From the NCBI RefSeq assembly GCF_007828725.1, contig NZ_VIUW01000001.1:186001-250000 (forward strand): 64,000 nucleotides of DNA. Reading direction: 5' to 3'. The DNA comes from Marihabitans asiaticum (lineage in GTDB: Bacteria; Actinomycetota; Actinomycetes; Actinomycetales; Dermatophilaceae). The first letter of the stretch is position 1, and every line of letters starts with the position of its first letter. Positions 33,989 to 44,590 of the stretch are shown here, piece by piece. The notes under the pieces were generated by a model. The model did not search any database, had not been told where the DNA came from, and worked only from the letters and a program-made list of their open reading frames with translations. The translations under genes were made by a program, and so were the position numbers.

Positions 33989-35061
33989 GCGCCGGCACCC
34001 AGCCGAGCGGCGGTCTCGACTTCGAGGGATGGACCTGCCCGCTCCCCCTTCGCCATACGCCTAACGTCGTCATGGGGCACGGCGGCGGCGGGGCGATGTC
34101 GGCCGAGCTCGTCGAGTCGCTCTTCGTCCCCGGCTACGGCGAGGCGGCGGCCACCGAGCTCGGCGACGCGGCGGTGCTGCCGCCGGTCGAGGGCCGGCTG
34201 GCCTTCTCCACCGACTCCTACGTCGTCAAGCCGATGTTCTTCCCCGGCGGGTCGATCGGCGACCTCGCGGTCAACGGGACGGTCAACGACCTCGCGATGG
34301 TCGGAGCGCGCCCCCTGTACCTCTCGACGGCGTACATCGTCGCCGAGGGGACGCCGATGGAGCAGCTCGGCCGGGTCGCCGAGGCGGTCGGGCGGGCGGC
34401 GCTCGCTGCGGGCGTCCGTCTCGTCACCGGCGACACCAAGGTCGTCGACCACGGCAGCGGGGACGGGGTCTACATCAACACCGCCGGGGTGGGTGTCGTG
34501 CCCGAAGGGGTAGAGCTGGCGGCGTCGCGGATGCGTCCGGGCGACCGGGTGATCGTCTCGGGGGCGATCGGGGTGCACGGGGTGGCGGTGATGTCGTGCC
34601 GGGAGGGTCTGGAGTTCGGGACGACGGTCGAGTCGGACTCGGCGGCGCTGCACGGGCTCGTCGCGGACGTGCTCGCCACCGGTGGGGACGTGCGGGTGAT
34701 GCGCGACCCGACCCGCGGCGGGGTGTCGGCGACGCTCAACGAGCTGGCGTCGGCGTCGGGCACGGGGGTGGTGCTCGACGAGCGGTTGCTGCCGGTGCCC
34801 GCCGAAGTGCGCGACGCGTGCGGGCTGCTCGGGCTCGACCCGCTGCAGGTCGCCAACGAGGGCAAGCTCGTCGCGGTCGTCGCCGCCGAGGACACCGACC
34901 GGGTGCTCAAGACGATGTGCGCCCACCCGCTCGGGGCCGAGGCGACGGTCATCGGTGAGGTCGTCGCCGACCATCCCGGGGTCGTCGTGGCTCGGACCGG
35001 GATCGGGGGCACGCGGGTGATGGACATGCCGATCGGTGAGCAGCTGCCCAGGATCTGCTGA
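33985..35061 (+). CDS. hypE: Hydrogenase maturation factor HypE
   Basis: HypE dehydrates the thiocarbamate on its C-terminal cysteine to thiocyanate, supplying CN to the iron. The 358-residue protein ends in PRIC, the required terminal cysteine. PurM-like ATP-binding features are [52 protein letters not shown] and [19 protein letters not shown] 33985 overlaps the hypD stop. It is the last gene of the hydrogenase operon; the 70-base gap after it shows no convincing terminator. Confidence 0.95.
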   Translation: MSAGTQPSGGLDFEGWTCPLPLRHTPNVVMGHGGGGAMSAELVESLFVPGYGEAAATELGDAAVLPPVEGRLAFSTDSYVVKPMFFPGGSIGDLAVNGTVNDLAMVGARPLYLSTAYIVAEGTPMEQLGRVAEAVGRAALAAGVRLVTGDTKVVDHGSGDGVYINTAGVGVVPEGVELAASRMRPGDRVIVSGAIGVHGVAVMSCREGLEFGTTVESDSAALHGLVADVLATGGDVRVMRDPTRGGVSATLNELASASGTGVVLDERLLPVPAEVRDACGLLGLDPLQVANEGKLVAVVAAEDTDRVLKTMCAHPLGAEATVIGEVVADHPGVVVARTGIGGTRVMDMPIGEQLPRIC

Positions 35062-35132
35062 GAGTCTTGGTCCCTTGAGGTTCGAGCGCCAGCGAGCATC
35101 GAAGGGCCTGGACGGGGTCGCCGCACCCGGTC

Positions 35133-35369
35133 CTAGGTCGACGACCCGCCCCCTTCGACCCGGAAGAGGTCACCCGGCTGACACCCCAGCGCGTCGCAGA
35201 GGGCGGTCAGGGTGGAGAAGCGGATCGCCTTGGCGCGGTTGTTCTTCAGCACGCTGAGATTGACGTTGGTGACCCCGATCTGGTCGGCGAGCGCGGTCAG
35301 CGTCATGCCGCGCTCCTCGAGCAGGTCGTCCAGCGTGCACACCACGCGGTGCGGTTCCTCGACCGGCAC
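35133..35369 (-). CDS. XRE/Cro-family HTH regulator (YozG-like)
   Basis: The 78-residue protein is one HTH domain: CTLDDLLEERGMTLTALADQ, then IGVTNVNLSVLKNNRAKAIR, then LTALCDALGCQPGDLFRVEG. This is the small Cro/C1-type regulator often paired with DUF2975 membrane proteins. The GTG start lies three bases after the stop of the DUF2975 gene, so both come from one transcript. It probably binds the operator in front of the pair at 36037-36059. The tail GGGSST falls on a CCCCCTTCG motif. Confidence 0.85.
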   Translation of the reverse strand: MPVEEPHRVVCTLDDLLEERGMTLTALADQIGVTNVNLSVLKNNRAKAIRFSTLTALCDALGCQPGDLFRVEGGGSST

Positions 35370-35372
35370 GAC

Positions 35373-36017
35373 TCACACCAACCCTTCGACGTCGTCCTCG
35401 AGCTCGACGCCGTGCTCGAAGGCCTGAGCCAGTGCGGCCAGCAGCAGGCCGACCAGAGTGACCGCGAGGTACTGCCAGGGGAGGGTGACGGTGAAGATCG
35501 TCCCCCGCGTCTCTACCGCAGCGTCGGTGAGGACGGCAGCGCGCACGACGATCGGGACGACCAGCAGAAGCGGCGCGACGACAAGGGTGGCGGCGACGCC
35601 GCGGATGCGACGCAGGTTCGCGTTGGTGAAGGCCCGACCGTCGCGGATGCTCTTCAGCACCCTCCAGAGGCCGAGGATGACGATCAGGGTGGCCGCGACG
35701 ACGAGTACCCGGGGCGCGAGGTGCGCCAGCCAGACCTGCGTCGTCGGATCAGCGAAGGTCGCCTGTGTCATCCCGTCCCAGCCGAGGTCGACCCCTGGCT
35801 TGGGCCGCAGTCCCTCCCACGGACCGCCGGTGCTCTCATCGGAGAGAGCCTCGATGGTCAGCGAGGTACGAAGGGGGTCGCCGTCGGCCCATGCGAGGAG
35901 CGGATCGCCGAGCTGGGCGAAGGTGACCCCGCCTCCCACCCCGGCGAGGGCCAGGTATACGCCGGCGTAGTCCAGCCGGTCGAACGTCAGTAACCGCTCC
36001 CACCAGTTCCGCTTCAT
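35373..36017 (-). CDS. DUF2975 membrane protein
   Basis: The 214-residue protein has four hydrophobic helices (YAGVYLALAGVGGGVTF, VLVVAATLIVILGLW, GVAATLVVAPLLLVVPIVV, YLAVTLVGLLLAALAQAF). The cytoplasmic loop LWRVLKSIRDGRAFTNANLR then RIRGVA is the DUF2975 hallmark. A periplasmic loop of about 50 residues sits between helices 1 and 2. The family pairs with a YozG-type XRE regulator, as here. Its role is unknown; a membrane signal input to the regulator is a reasonable guess. ATG 36017 follows a GGAGAGGGGCG site. Confidence 0.85.
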   Translation of the reverse strand: MKRNWWERLLTFDRLDYAGVYLALAGVGGGVTFAQLGDPLLAWADGDPLRTSLTIEALSDESTGGPWEGLRPKPGVDLGWDGMTQATFADPTTQVWLAHLAPRVLVVAATLIVILGLWRVLKSIRDGRAFTNANLRRIRGVAATLVVAPLLLVVPIVVRAAVLTDAAVETRGTIFTVTLPWQYLAVTLVGLLLAALAQAFEHGVELEDDVEGLV

Positions 36018-36036
36018 GGTCGCCCCTCTCCGTCAT

Positions 36037-36059
36037 AGTCCATCGATTTTCGATGGACT
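36037..36059. promoter_or_regulatory. Perfect palindrome in front of the DUF2975/XRE pair
   Basis: AGTCCATCGA, TTT, TCGATGGACT is an exact 10-base inverted repeat 20 bases before the DUF2975 start. On the minus strand, TTGACT (about 36085-36090) and TATCGT 16 bases on could be -35 and -10 boxes, placing the palindrome just downstream of the start point, a repressor position. Further CGATA half-sites lie at 36065-36086. Confidence 0.65.
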
Positions 36060-36136
36060 GATAAACGATAACATCGAGAGTCGATAAGTCAATGGGGTGG
36101 ATCCCTTCGACGCTCGTGAGCAACTAGGATCGGTGG

Positions 36137-37498
36137 GTGCCCGACGCCTTCGTCGCCGCGCCGATCATCCTGGCCGCGGTCCTCGCGCTCGCCGCTCACG
36201 CGAAGTGGGGGCGGCGCGACTCACTCGTCTCTGCCATCCGTCAGCTCCGCCTGCCCGACGCGCTGCACGCCCCGGTACGTCAGCTGCCGCCTGTCGAAGC
36301 CGTCCTCGCCGTGCTGCTCGTCATCACCCCTTCGCCGCCGCTGCTCGCAGCCGTCGCCGCGCTCACCCTGGCCCTCATGCTCGCCTACACCGCGGTCGTC
36401 GCCCGCGGGCTGCGGATGACGCCGCGCCCCAGCTGCGGGTGCTTCGGCGCGGTCGGCGCGCCGATCACCGTCGAGACCCTCGTGCGCAACATCGTCCTCA
36501 CCCTCCTCGCGATCGCCGCCCTCGCCTGGGCGCTCGATGATCACACCGTGCCGACCACGGTGCGGAACGGGGGAGTCCAGGCCTGGGCGCTGCTGCTCGT
36601 GCTCGCTGCTGCCGCCGCGGTGACCCGGTGGGTCGTCCTCGAGAGGACCGGCCAGCCGCGACCCGCGGCGCCCGCTCCGCCGACACAGGCCGCGCCCACC
36701 CAGGCCCTACCGACAGAGGACGACGACGAATACCTACGCCAGCCGATCCCGCCTGCTCTCCTCCTCGGCGAGGGTGAGCCGATCTCCCTTCGCCACCTCG
36801 CCAGTCGGCGGGCTCAACTGCTCATCATCCTTACCTGCGGCTGCGGCGACAACGCCCGCATCGTCGCCGAGCGCGAGCGATGGGCCGAGCAGATGCCGCA
36901 GATCGACGTGCGTCTCGTCTCGACGATGACCCCCGAGCGGACCGAGGCCACCTTCGCCGGTCAGGGGGGATGGCTCTACGACCACGAAGGGGTGGCCACT
37001 CAGGCTCTCGGAGCGGGCGGCCAGGTGTGCGCCGTCCTCCTCGGCGCGGACGGCATGCTCGCCGGTGGTCCGGTCAGCGGCCCCGACGAGATCCGCCAGT
37101 TCGTCCGTGAGATCCAGGAGACCCTCGCCGACGTTCCGGTGCCGACCCTCACCCGCGGCGGCGAGGAGATCCCCGTCGGCTCCCTCGCCCCCGCGGCCCT
37201 GGTCTTCGTCTCAGAGGGCTGCGCCGCCTGCCAGCCGGTCAAGGACAACGCCGACGAGGTCGCCCGCTACCTCCAGGGCCACGGGGTCACCCTCGCCCTG
37301 GTCTACCGGTCCGAGCCCGAGGACGCACCGCACGCGCCCGAGCTCACCTTCGTCGACGCAGACGGCACCGTCTCCGCGACCTACGGCGTCGGCGGCACCC
37401 CTGCGGCGGTGCACATCGGGACCGGCGGCGCCCCGCAGTCCCCGATCGTCGTCGGCGCCGACGCCGTCCAGGACCTGCTGCGCAGCGTCGCCCGGTAG
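36137..37498 (+). CDS. MauE-type membrane domain fused to two thioredoxin-like domains
   Basis: The 453-residue protein begins with a four-helix MauE/DoxX-like domain (residues 1-175) bearing the signature RPSCGCFGAVGAPITVETLV. A proline/alanine linker leads to a first thioredoxin-like domain (about 195-330) with LIILTCGCGDNARIVAERER. A second, shorter one (about 335-450) has VFVSEGCAACQPVKDNADEV, a CxxC motif, and a C-terminal GVGGTPAAVHIG cis-proline strand. MauE proteins move reducing power across the membrane for methylamine dehydrogenase maturation. Here it is probably a general thiol-redox shuttle. The GTG start is imposed by an upstream stop. Monocistronic. Confidence 0.8.
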   Translation: MPDAFVAAPIILAAVLALAAHAKWGRRDSLVSAIRQLRLPDALHAPVRQLPPVEAVLAVLLVITPSPPLLAAVAALTLALMLAYTAVVARGLRMTPRPSCGCFGAVGAPITVETLVRNIVLTLLAIAALAWALDDHTVPTTVRNGGVQAWALLLVLAAAAAVTRWVVLERTGQPRPAAPAPPTQAAPTQALPTEDDDEYLRQPIPPALLLGEGEPISLRHLASRRAQLLIILTCGCGDNARIVAERERWAEQMPQIDVRLVSTMTPERTEATFAGQGGWLYDHEGVATQALGAGGQVCAVLLGADGMLAGGPVSGPDEIRQFVREIQETLADVPVPTLTRGGEEIPVGSLAPAALVFVSEGCAACQPVKDNADEVARYLQGHGVTLALVYRSEPEDAPHAPELTFVDADGTVSATYGVGGTPAAVHIGTGGAPQSPIVVGADAVQDLLRSVAR

Positions 37499-37510
37499 GG
37501 CGGTAGCGAC

Positions 37511-37966
37511 TCAGCCGATCACGAGGGTGATCTGCTGCGCCACGAGAGCCGGCCGTTCCACCCCTTCGATCTCCACGGTGTAGGTCGTCACGACCTGCAC
37601 ACCCTTGTCGATCTCCTTGACCGAGTCGAAGGTGGCCCGCGCCCGGATCTTCGACCCGACGAGCACAGGGTTGGTGAAGCGCACCTTCTCGCAGCCGTAG
37701 TTCAGCTTGGCCTGGCCCATGTCGAGGTCGAAGATCTGCGAGCCGAAGACGGGGATCAGGCTCAGGGTGAGGAAGCCGTGTGCGATCGTCCCGCCGAACT
37801 GCGAAGCCTTCGCCCGCTCCTCGTCCACGTGGATCCACTGGTGATCACCGGTCGCCTCGGCGAAGAGGTTCACCTGCTCCTGGGTGATCGTCATCCACTC
37901 CGAGACCCCGACCTCCTGGCCCTCGAGTGCCTTGAGCTCTTCCAGCGTGCTGATCTTCGTCGTCAT
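37511..37966 (-). CDS. MaoC-family (R)-enoyl-CoA hydratase-like protein
   Basis: The 151-residue hot-dog protein contains FAEATGDHQWIHVDEERAKA and FGGTIAHGFLTLSLIPVF, the hydratase 2 motif with the catalytic Asp and His in the first segment and the GTIAHGF turn. It would add water to trans-2-enoyl-CoA. Single-domain members of this length (NodN-like) are common in actinobacteria. It is divergent from an acyl-CoA dehydrogenase 108 bases away, which supports a role in acyl-CoA breakdown. The start is ATG 37966; a much longer upstream frame is a shadow of the neighbouring gene. Confidence 0.9.
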   Translation of the reverse strand: MTTKISTLEELKALEGQEVGVSEWMTITQEQVNLFAEATGDHQWIHVDEERAKASQFGGTIAHGFLTLSLIPVFGSQIFDLDMGQAKLNYGCEKVRFTNPVLVGSKIRARATFDSVKEIDKGVQVVTTYTVEIEGVERPALVAQQITLVIG

Positions 37967-38074
37967 CGGCCCATCATGTCCGAGGCGGGTGACAACGCGC
38001 CAGGCACCCGCCACGTCGTGGGATGGTGGGCGAAGCCACCCGACAACCCCGCGACGACGCCGGAGGACCCGATC

Positions 38075-39232
38075 ATGGTCGACTTCACCCTGGACGACGA
38101 GCAGCGCGCCTTCCGCGCGATGGCCCGCCAGTTCCTCGACGAGCAGGTGGTCCCGCACCGGCGTGACTGGGACCGGGCGGAGCAGGTCGACACCTCGCTC
38201 ATCCCGCAGCTCGGCGAGCTGGGCTTCTTCGGTCTGACGGTCCCCGAGGAGTACGGCGGGGTCGGCGGCGACTACGTCACCTATGCGCTGGCCATGGAGG
38301 AGCTGGGGCGCGCGGACTCCGCGGTCCGGGGCATCGTCTCGGTGTCGTCGGGGCTGTGCGGCAAGCCGATCCTCATGTTCGGCACCGAGGAGCAGAAGCA
38401 GGAGTGGCTGGCGCCGATCGCGAAGGGGGAGAAGCTCGGCTGCTTCGGCCTCACCGAGCCCGACCACGGCTCGGACCCTGCGCATATGCGCGCCACGGCG
38501 CGTCGCGACGGGGACGACTACCTCATCAGCGGCCAGAAGATCTTCATCACCAACGGGACGTGGGCCGACGTCTGCCTCGTCTTCGCGCGAACCGGCCCGG
38601 AAGAGGGGGCGAAGGGGGTCAGTGCCTTCCTCGTGCCCACGGACTCCGAGGGCTTCGAGCGAAGGGAGGTCAAGGGCAAGCTCGGGCTGCGCGGCCAGGC
38701 GACCGCCGAGCTCTTCCTCGACGACGTGCGGGTGCCGTCCTCGGCGCTGCTCGGTGAGGAGGGGCAGGGCTTCAAGATCGCGATGGCGACGCTGGACAAG
38801 GGGCGCATGGCGATCGCGGCCAGCTGCACGGGCATCATCCAGGGCTGCCTCGAGGCGGTCAACGGCTACGTGACCGAGCGGAAGCAGTTCGGCCGGGCGA
38901 TCGCCAGCTACCAGCTCGTGCAGGAGATCGTCGCCGAGATCAGCGTCGAGGCCGACGCGGCCCGCCTGCTCACCTGGCGGGCGGCGAGCCTCATCGACGC
39001 CGGCGAGCCCTTCGGCACGGCGGCGTCCAAGGCCAAGTACTACGCCTCCGAGGCTGCCGTGCGCGCGGCCAACCAGGCGATCCAGGCCTTCGGCGGCTAC
39101 GGCTTCATCGACGAGTACCCGGTGGAGAAGTACATGCGCGACGCCCGCGTCATGACCCTCTACGAAGGCACCTCGCAGATCCAGAAGTTGCTCATCGGGC
39201 GCGCCGAGACCGGGGTGTCTGCCTTCGTCTGA
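38075..39232 (+). CDS. Acyl-CoA dehydrogenase
   Basis: The 385-residue flavoenzyme oxidises acyl-CoA to enoyl-CoA. Features in order: an N-terminal helical domain, VPEEYGGVGGDYVTYALAME, FGLTEPDHGSDPAHMRATAR (FAD and substrate contacts), ITNGTWADVCLVFAR, ERKQFGRAIASYQLVQEIVA and AFGGYGFIDEYPVEKYMRDA. It ends with VMTLYEGTSQIQKLLIGRA, whose YEGTSQIQ glutamate is the catalytic base in short- and medium-chain enzymes. ATG 38075 follows GGAGGACCCG. It is divergent from the MaoC-like gene; electron-transfer flavoprotein genes are not in the window. Confidence 0.93.
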   Translation: MVDFTLDDEQRAFRAMARQFLDEQVVPHRRDWDRAEQVDTSLIPQLGELGFFGLTVPEEYGGVGGDYVTYALAMEELGRADSAVRGIVSVSSGLCGKPILMFGTEEQKQEWLAPIAKGEKLGCFGLTEPDHGSDPAHMRATARRDGDDYLISGQKIFITNGTWADVCLVFARTGPEEGAKGVSAFLVPTDSEGFERREVKGKLGLRGQATAELFLDDVRVPSSALLGEEGQGFKIAMATLDKGRMAIAASCTGIIQGCLEAVNGYVTERKQFGRAIASYQLVQEIVAEISVEADAARLLTWRAASLIDAGEPFGTAASKAKYYASEAAVRAANQAIQAFGGYGFIDEYPVEKYMRDARVMTLYEGTSQIQKLLIGRAETGVSAFV

Positions 39233-39258
39233 CCGGCCCGCTCACTCCCTTCGTTCGT

Positions 39259-39327
39259 CCCCCTTCGCACCTGCCAAGGCAGGTACCCGCCGAAACGGTC
39301 ACCCACCGCACCTGCCAAGGCAGGTGC
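39259..39327 (-). repeat. Family E elements: inverted copy plus palindromic copy
   Basis: CCCCCTTCGCACCTGCCAAG then GCAGGTACCC (39259-39288) is the reverse complement of the family E unit at 20740-20836 with a few changes. GCACCTGCC-AA-GGCAGGTGC (39308-39327) is a palindromic version. The 346-base gap 39233-39578 holds only these, a short coding remnant and the family D tandem array. Confidence 0.75.
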
Positions 39328-39365
39328 GGTTCCCGGGCAGGTGACCGGCGAGTAATGTCGAGACC

Positions 39366-39395
39366 ATGCGCGCCGTCGTCTGCCACGGGAAGGGG
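39366..39395 (+). pseudogene. First codons of a quinone-reductase/alcohol-dehydrogenase-like gene cut by repeats
   Basis: ATG 39366 opens MRAVVCHG, the usual beginning of NADPH:quinone reductase or zinc alcohol dehydrogenase proteins (MRAVVCHGPG). After eight or nine codons the frame enters the family D array and soon stops. The rest of the gene is absent. The remnant is very short, so this identification is suggestive only. Confidence 0.4.
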
Positions 39396-39396
39396 T

Positions 39397-39566
39397 GCCG
39401 TTGGTCTGAGGCTCCCCGGGGATCTGCGAAGGGGTGGGGAGCCGTTGGTCTGAGGCTCCCCGGGGATCTGCGAAGGGGTGGGGAGCCGTTGGTCTGAGGT
39501 TCCCCGGGGATCTGCGAAGGGGTGGGGAGCCGTTCGTCTGAGGCTCCCCGGGGATCTGCGAAGGGC
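39397..39566 (+). repeat. Family D tandem array, four copies, exact 44-base period
   Basis: Units begin at 39397, 39441, 39485 and 39529. Each reads GCCGTTGGTCTGAGG, then CTCCCCGGGGATCTGCGAAG and GGGTGGGGA. The third has GGTTCC for GGCTCC and the fourth GTTCGTC for GTTGGTC, so the units differ by single bases. There are no unique spacers between units. It stands between a gene remnant and the 3' end of the nitronate-monooxygenase-like gene. Confidence 0.93.
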
Positions 39567-39578
39567 GAGGGCGGGGGG

Positions 39579-40736
<1,158 letters not shown>

Positions 40737-42773
40737 TCAGCCGATCGTCTCGGCGGCGACCACCGAGCTGGTCGCCCACCGCTGGTAGTGGTCGAGCACG
40801 TCGTGACAGACCTCGTCGTGGTCGTAGTCGAGCACGCCGTAGGTGCCGCCCGTGGGCAGGGCGACCTCGAGCGAGGTCGTCATGTCGTCGCCCTCGATCA
40901 TCCGCGTGCCGTAGCTCGGCGCCAGGTGGCGATGCACCTGCACCGGGTAGCGGAAGGTCGTGGACTCACCCTCGACGACGAGCACCGCGGTGCGTCCGAC
41001 GCGCCCGTGGCCGGTGCCTTCCTCGACCAGCGCGGTCGCGCCCCGCTCGGTGAGCTCGTCACGCACCGCGTGCAGCGCCGGCAGGACCACCGAGTCCAGG
41101 TGCGCCTCGGCCTGGCGGACCGAGACCGAGCCGAAGGACTCGCTCAGCCGGCGACGCCACGACCCGGGCGCCTTGGAGCGGCCCACGAGCGAGGAGGTGA
41201 TCGAGGACTCGAAGGCGTCGGCCATCACCCGCTCCTCCTCGAGCGCCTTGTGCAGCCCCCACATCACGAGGACCATGACGAAGGCGAAGGGCAGACCCAT
41301 GATGATCGTCGCGTTCTGCAGCGCCGGGATGCCACCGACGAGCAGCATCGCGATCGTCAGCACACCGGTCGCGACCGCCCAGACGATGCGCAGCCACGGC
41401 TTGGCGTCGGTGGTGACGTCCGGCAGCTCGCTGGACAGGTTGGCCATGACCAGCGCTCCGGAGTCAGCGGAGGTGACGTAGAAGAGCAGCCCGACGAAGG
41501 TCGCGAGCGCCACGAGCACGAGCGCGCCCGGGGTGTCCTGCAGCAGGCTGAAGAAGCCCGCCTCGGGGGTGTTCACCGCGGCCTCGCCGAAGGCTTCGTC
41601 GCCGTCGCTGATCTTCTTCACCGCGGCGTTGCCGAAGATCGTCACCCACATGACGATGTAGCTGAAGGGGATCGTCATCGTGCCGACGACGAACTGACCG
41701 ATCGTGCGGCCGCGGGAGATCCGGGCGAGGAACATCCCGACGAAGCACGCCCAGGCGATCCACCACGCCCAGAAGAAGAGCGTCCAGCCGCCCATCCACT
41801 CGGCGTCGTAGTCATAGGCCATGGTGTCCAGCGTCATGCCGGGGAACATCGAGACGAAGTCGCCGACGTTCATCACCGCCGAGCGCAGCAGGAAGGTTGT
41901 GTCGCGGGTGAGGAGCACCCACGCGGCCAGCCCGATCGCGAGCAGGACGTTGAGCTGGGAGAGGATCCGGATGCCCTTGTCGACCCCGGTCGTCGCCGAG
42001 ATCGTCGCGACGATGACGGCGAGGACGACAAGGCCGATCTGGGCCGGGATGCCTTGCGGCACACCGAAGAGGATGTCGAGCCCGACGTTGAGCATCACCA
42101 CGCCGATGCCGAGGCTGGTCGCGACACCGAAGATCGTGCCGAGCACCGTGGCGATGTCGACCGCGTCGCCGGCGACGCCCTTGATCCGCTTGCCGAGGAT
42201 CGGGTACAGGGTCGAGCGCACCGCCAGCGGCAGCCCCTTGCGGTAGGCGAAGTAGCCCAGCGCGATGCCCATCAGGGCGTACATCCCCCACCCGGTGATG
42301 CCGTAGTGGAAGAGGGTCCACACCGTCGACTCGCGCGCCGCGTCGAAGGTGGCGCCCTCACCCTGCGGCGGGTAGAGGTACTGGCTGGCCGGCTCGGCGA
42401 CAGCGAAGAACATCACGTCGGTGCCGATCCCGGCGGCGAAGAGCATCGACGCCCAGGCGAAGGTGGAGAACTCCGGCCGGTCGTCGGCGTCACCGAGGCG
42501 CACCTTCGAGTAGCGGAAGCCGACGTAGAGGACGAAGAAGAGGATCGCGGTGGCCAGGGTGATGTAGAACCAGCCGAACCAGTCAGAGATGTGCCCGACC
42601 CAGCCGCCGAGGATCTCGGCGGAGCGCTCGGGCGCGATGAGCGCCCAGAGCGCGACGACCGCGGTGAAGACGAAGGACGCGACCACCACGGTGGGCTTCA
42701 GGCGGGGGCCGGCTGACCCCCCTTCGCCCGGGTCGTGGCCTGGCGGATTGGTCGTGTCGGTGGCGGTACTCAT
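40737..42773 (-). CDS. betT: BCCT-family choline/betaine transporter
   Basis: The 678-residue carrier has about 12 membrane helices with the BCCT signature region [12 protein letters not shown]-equivalent frame [20 protein letters not shown] and [20 protein letters not shown], the tryptophan-rich segment lining the substrate box. A long cytoplasmic C-terminal domain (about 150 residues from [13 protein letters not shown]) is typical of BetT-like, osmotically regulated members. It imports choline (or betaine) with sodium or protons. The start ATG overlaps the stop of the choline dehydrogenase gene (ATGA), so it is co-translated with the enzyme that uses the substrate. The symbol is by context. 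Confidence 0.88.
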   Translation of the reverse strand: MSTATDTTNPPGHDPGEGGSAGPRLKPTVVVASFVFTAVVALWALIAPERSAEILGGWVGHISDWFGWFYITLATAILFFVLYVGFRYSKVRLGDADDRPEFSTFAWASMLFAAGIGTDVMFFAVAEPASQYLYPPQGEGATFDAARESTVWTLFHYGITGWGMYALMGIALGYFAYRKGLPLAVRSTLYPILGKRIKGVAGDAVDIATVLGTIFGVATSLGIGVVMLNVGLDILFGVPQGIPAQIGLVVLAVIVATISATTGVDKGIRILSQLNVLLAIGLAAWVLLTRDTTFLLRSAVMNVGDFVSMFPGMTLDTMAYDYDAEWMGGWTLFFWAWWIAWACFVGMFLARISRGRTIGQFVVGTMTIPFSYIVMWVTIFGNAAVKKISDGDEAFGEAAVNTPEAGFFSLLQDTPGALVLVALATFVGLLFYVTSADSGALVMANLSSELPDVTTDAKPWLRIVWAVATGVLTIAMLLVGGIPALQNATIIMGLPFAFVMVLVMWGLHKALEEERVMADAFESSITSSLVGRSKAPGSWRRRLSESFGSVSVRQAEAHLDSVVLPALHAVRDELTERGATALVEEGTGHGRVGRTAVLVVEGESTTFRYPVQVHRHLAPSYGTRMIEGDDMTTSLEVALPTGGTYGVLDYDHDEVCHDVLDHYQRWATSSVVAAETIG

Positions 42774-44521
42774 CGAGTCTCCTCGTCGTCGGTGGACATG
42801 GCGGTCAGCGCGGACGGGACGGAGTCAGGGGTGTTCCAGGCGTCGTTGCGCGGGTCGCCCGGCGGGTAGATCGGCATCCCGGCGCCGGCCTTGTAGACCG
42901 GGACGTCGGCGGGGCGAAGGGGGGTGTTGCCGGCGATGAGGTCGGCCGCCTTCTCCGCGACCATCATCACGGGCGCGTAGATGTTGCCGTTGGTGATCGT
43001 CGGGAAGACCGAGGCGTCGACGACCCGCAGACCCTGCGTGCCGTGGACCCGCATCGAGGACGGGTCGACGACCGACATCGCGTCGGTGCCCATCTTGGCC
43101 GAGCAGCTCGGGTGCAGCGCGGTCTCGGCGTCCTCGGCGACCCAGTCGATGATCTCCTGGTCGGTCTCGACGCCCGGCCCGGGGCTGACCTCGCCGCCGT
43201 CGAAGGGCGCGAAGGCGTCCTGGGAGAGGATGTGCCGCGCCGCGCGGATCACCTCGACCCACTCCCGCCGGTCGTTCTCGGTGGAGAGGTAGTTGAAGAG
43301 GATCGACGGCCGGGTCGAGGGGTCGGCGTCCTTGATGTGCAGGTGGCCGCGCACGTCGGAGTTCATCGGGCCGATGTGCACCTGGTAGCCGTGCTTGCCC
43401 TCCGGGGCGGTGCCGTCGTAACGGACCGCGATCGGCAGGAAGTGGAACATGAGGTTCGGGTAGGCGACGTCGTCGTTGGTGCGGATGAAGCCGCCACCCT
43501 CGAAGTGGTTGCTCGCCCCCACGCCGGAGTTGGCGAAGAGCCACTGCGCGCCGATGTAGGGCGCCTTCCACTTCTTCAGCCACGGCGAGATCGACACGGG
43601 CTGCAGGCTGGTGTGCTGGAGGTAGACCTCGAGGTGGTCCTGGAGGTTCTCGCCGACACCCGGCAGCTCGACGCGCGGGGTGACCCCGGCGGCGCGCAGC
43701 ACCTCGGGGTCGCCGACGCCGGAGAGCTCGAGCAGCTGCGGGGTGTTGAAGGCGCCGCCGCAGAGGATGACCTCGCCGGCCTCGACGCTACGGGGACGGC
43801 CGAGGCGCTGGTAGTCGACGCCGGTGACCCGGGTGCCCTCCCAGCGCAGCCCGGTCGCGTAGGACAGGGTCGAGATGTCGAGGTTCTTTCGGTTCCGGAT
43901 CGGGCGGAGGTAGGCGCGCGAGGCCGACATCCGGCTGCCCTGGTAGACGTTGCGGTCGAAGGGGGCGAAGCCCTCCTGGCGGTAGCCGTTGACGTCGTCG
44001 GTGGGGGCGTAGCCGGCCTGACGGGTCGCCTCGAAGAAGGCCTGGAAGAGGGGGCTGGAGGCCGGGCCGCGCTCGAGCTTGAGCGGGCCGGCGCCGCCGC
44101 GCCAGGCGTCCGCGCCGGCGGTGGTGGTCTCCATCCGCTTGAAGTACGGCAGGCAGTGGGCGTAGTCCCAGTGCTCCATGCCGTCGAAGGTGGCCCATTT
44201 GTCGTAGTCACCGGCGTTGCCGCGCTGGAAGATCATGCCGTTGATCGAGGAGGAGCCGCCGAGGACCTTGCCGCGGGCGTGGGGGACACGCCGGCCACCC
44301 ATGTGCGGCTCGGGGTCGGTCTCGTAGGCCCAGTCGTAGAGCGGGTTGCCGGAGGGGAACATCAGCGCCGCCGGCATGTGGATCAGCGGGTCGATGATGA
44401 AGTCGGACCGGCCCGCCTCGAGGACGAGGACGGTGGTGGACTCATCGGCGGAGAGCCGGTTGGCCAGGGCCGATCCGGCGGATCCACCACCGACGATGAC
44501 GTAGTCGTATCTGCTGCGCAT
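42770..44521 (-). CDS. betA: GMC oxidoreductase, probable choline dehydrogenase
   Basis: The 583-residue FAD enzyme starts [20 protein letters not shown], the dinucleotide-binding GxGxxG. It has the GMC signatures [20 protein letters not shown] and [28 protein letters not shown], and ends with active-site HPSCSAKMG and [20 protein letters not shown]. It oxidises choline to betaine aldehyde and perhaps on to betaine. Membership of the BCCT-BetA-BetB set supports choline over other alcohols. It is preceded by 144 bases holding a family C palindrome, and its stop overlaps the transporter start. Confidence 0.9.
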   Translation of the reverse strand: MRSRYDYVIVGGGSAGSALANRLSADESTTVLVLEAGRSDFIIDPLIHMPAALMFPSGNPLYDWAYETDPEPHMGGRRVPHARGKVLGGSSSINGMIFQRGNAGDYDKWATFDGMEHWDYAHCLPYFKRMETTTAGADAWRGGAGPLKLERGPASSPLFQAFFEATRQAGYAPTDDVNGYRQEGFAPFDRNVYQGSRMSASRAYLRPIRNRKNLDISTLSYATGLRWEGTRVTGVDYQRLGRPRSVEAGEVILCGGAFNTPQLLELSGVGDPEVLRAAGVTPRVELPGVGENLQDHLEVYLQHTSLQPVSISPWLKKWKAPYIGAQWLFANSGVGASNHFEGGGFIRTNDDVAYPNLMFHFLPIAVRYDGTAPEGKHGYQVHIGPMNSDVRGHLHIKDADPSTRPSILFNYLSTENDRREWVEVIRAARHILSQDAFAPFDGGEVSPGPGVETDQEIIDWVAEDAETALHPSCSAKMGTDAMSVVDPSSMRVHGTQGLRVVDASVFPTITNGNIYAPVMMVAEKAADLIAGNTPLRPADVPVYKAGAGMPIYPPGDPRNDAWNTPDSVPSALTAMSTDDEETR

Positions 44522-44590
44522 GGGTGTCTTCTCTCTTCTCGTCGCTTCGCGTGGCGTGGTGTCGTCTGGTCTCGCCCCAGAAGTCCCGCG

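Noticed and set aside
39397-39566. Possible CRISPR array
   Set aside because: The four units are directly joined with an exact 44-base period and no unique spacers, and no cas gene is present.
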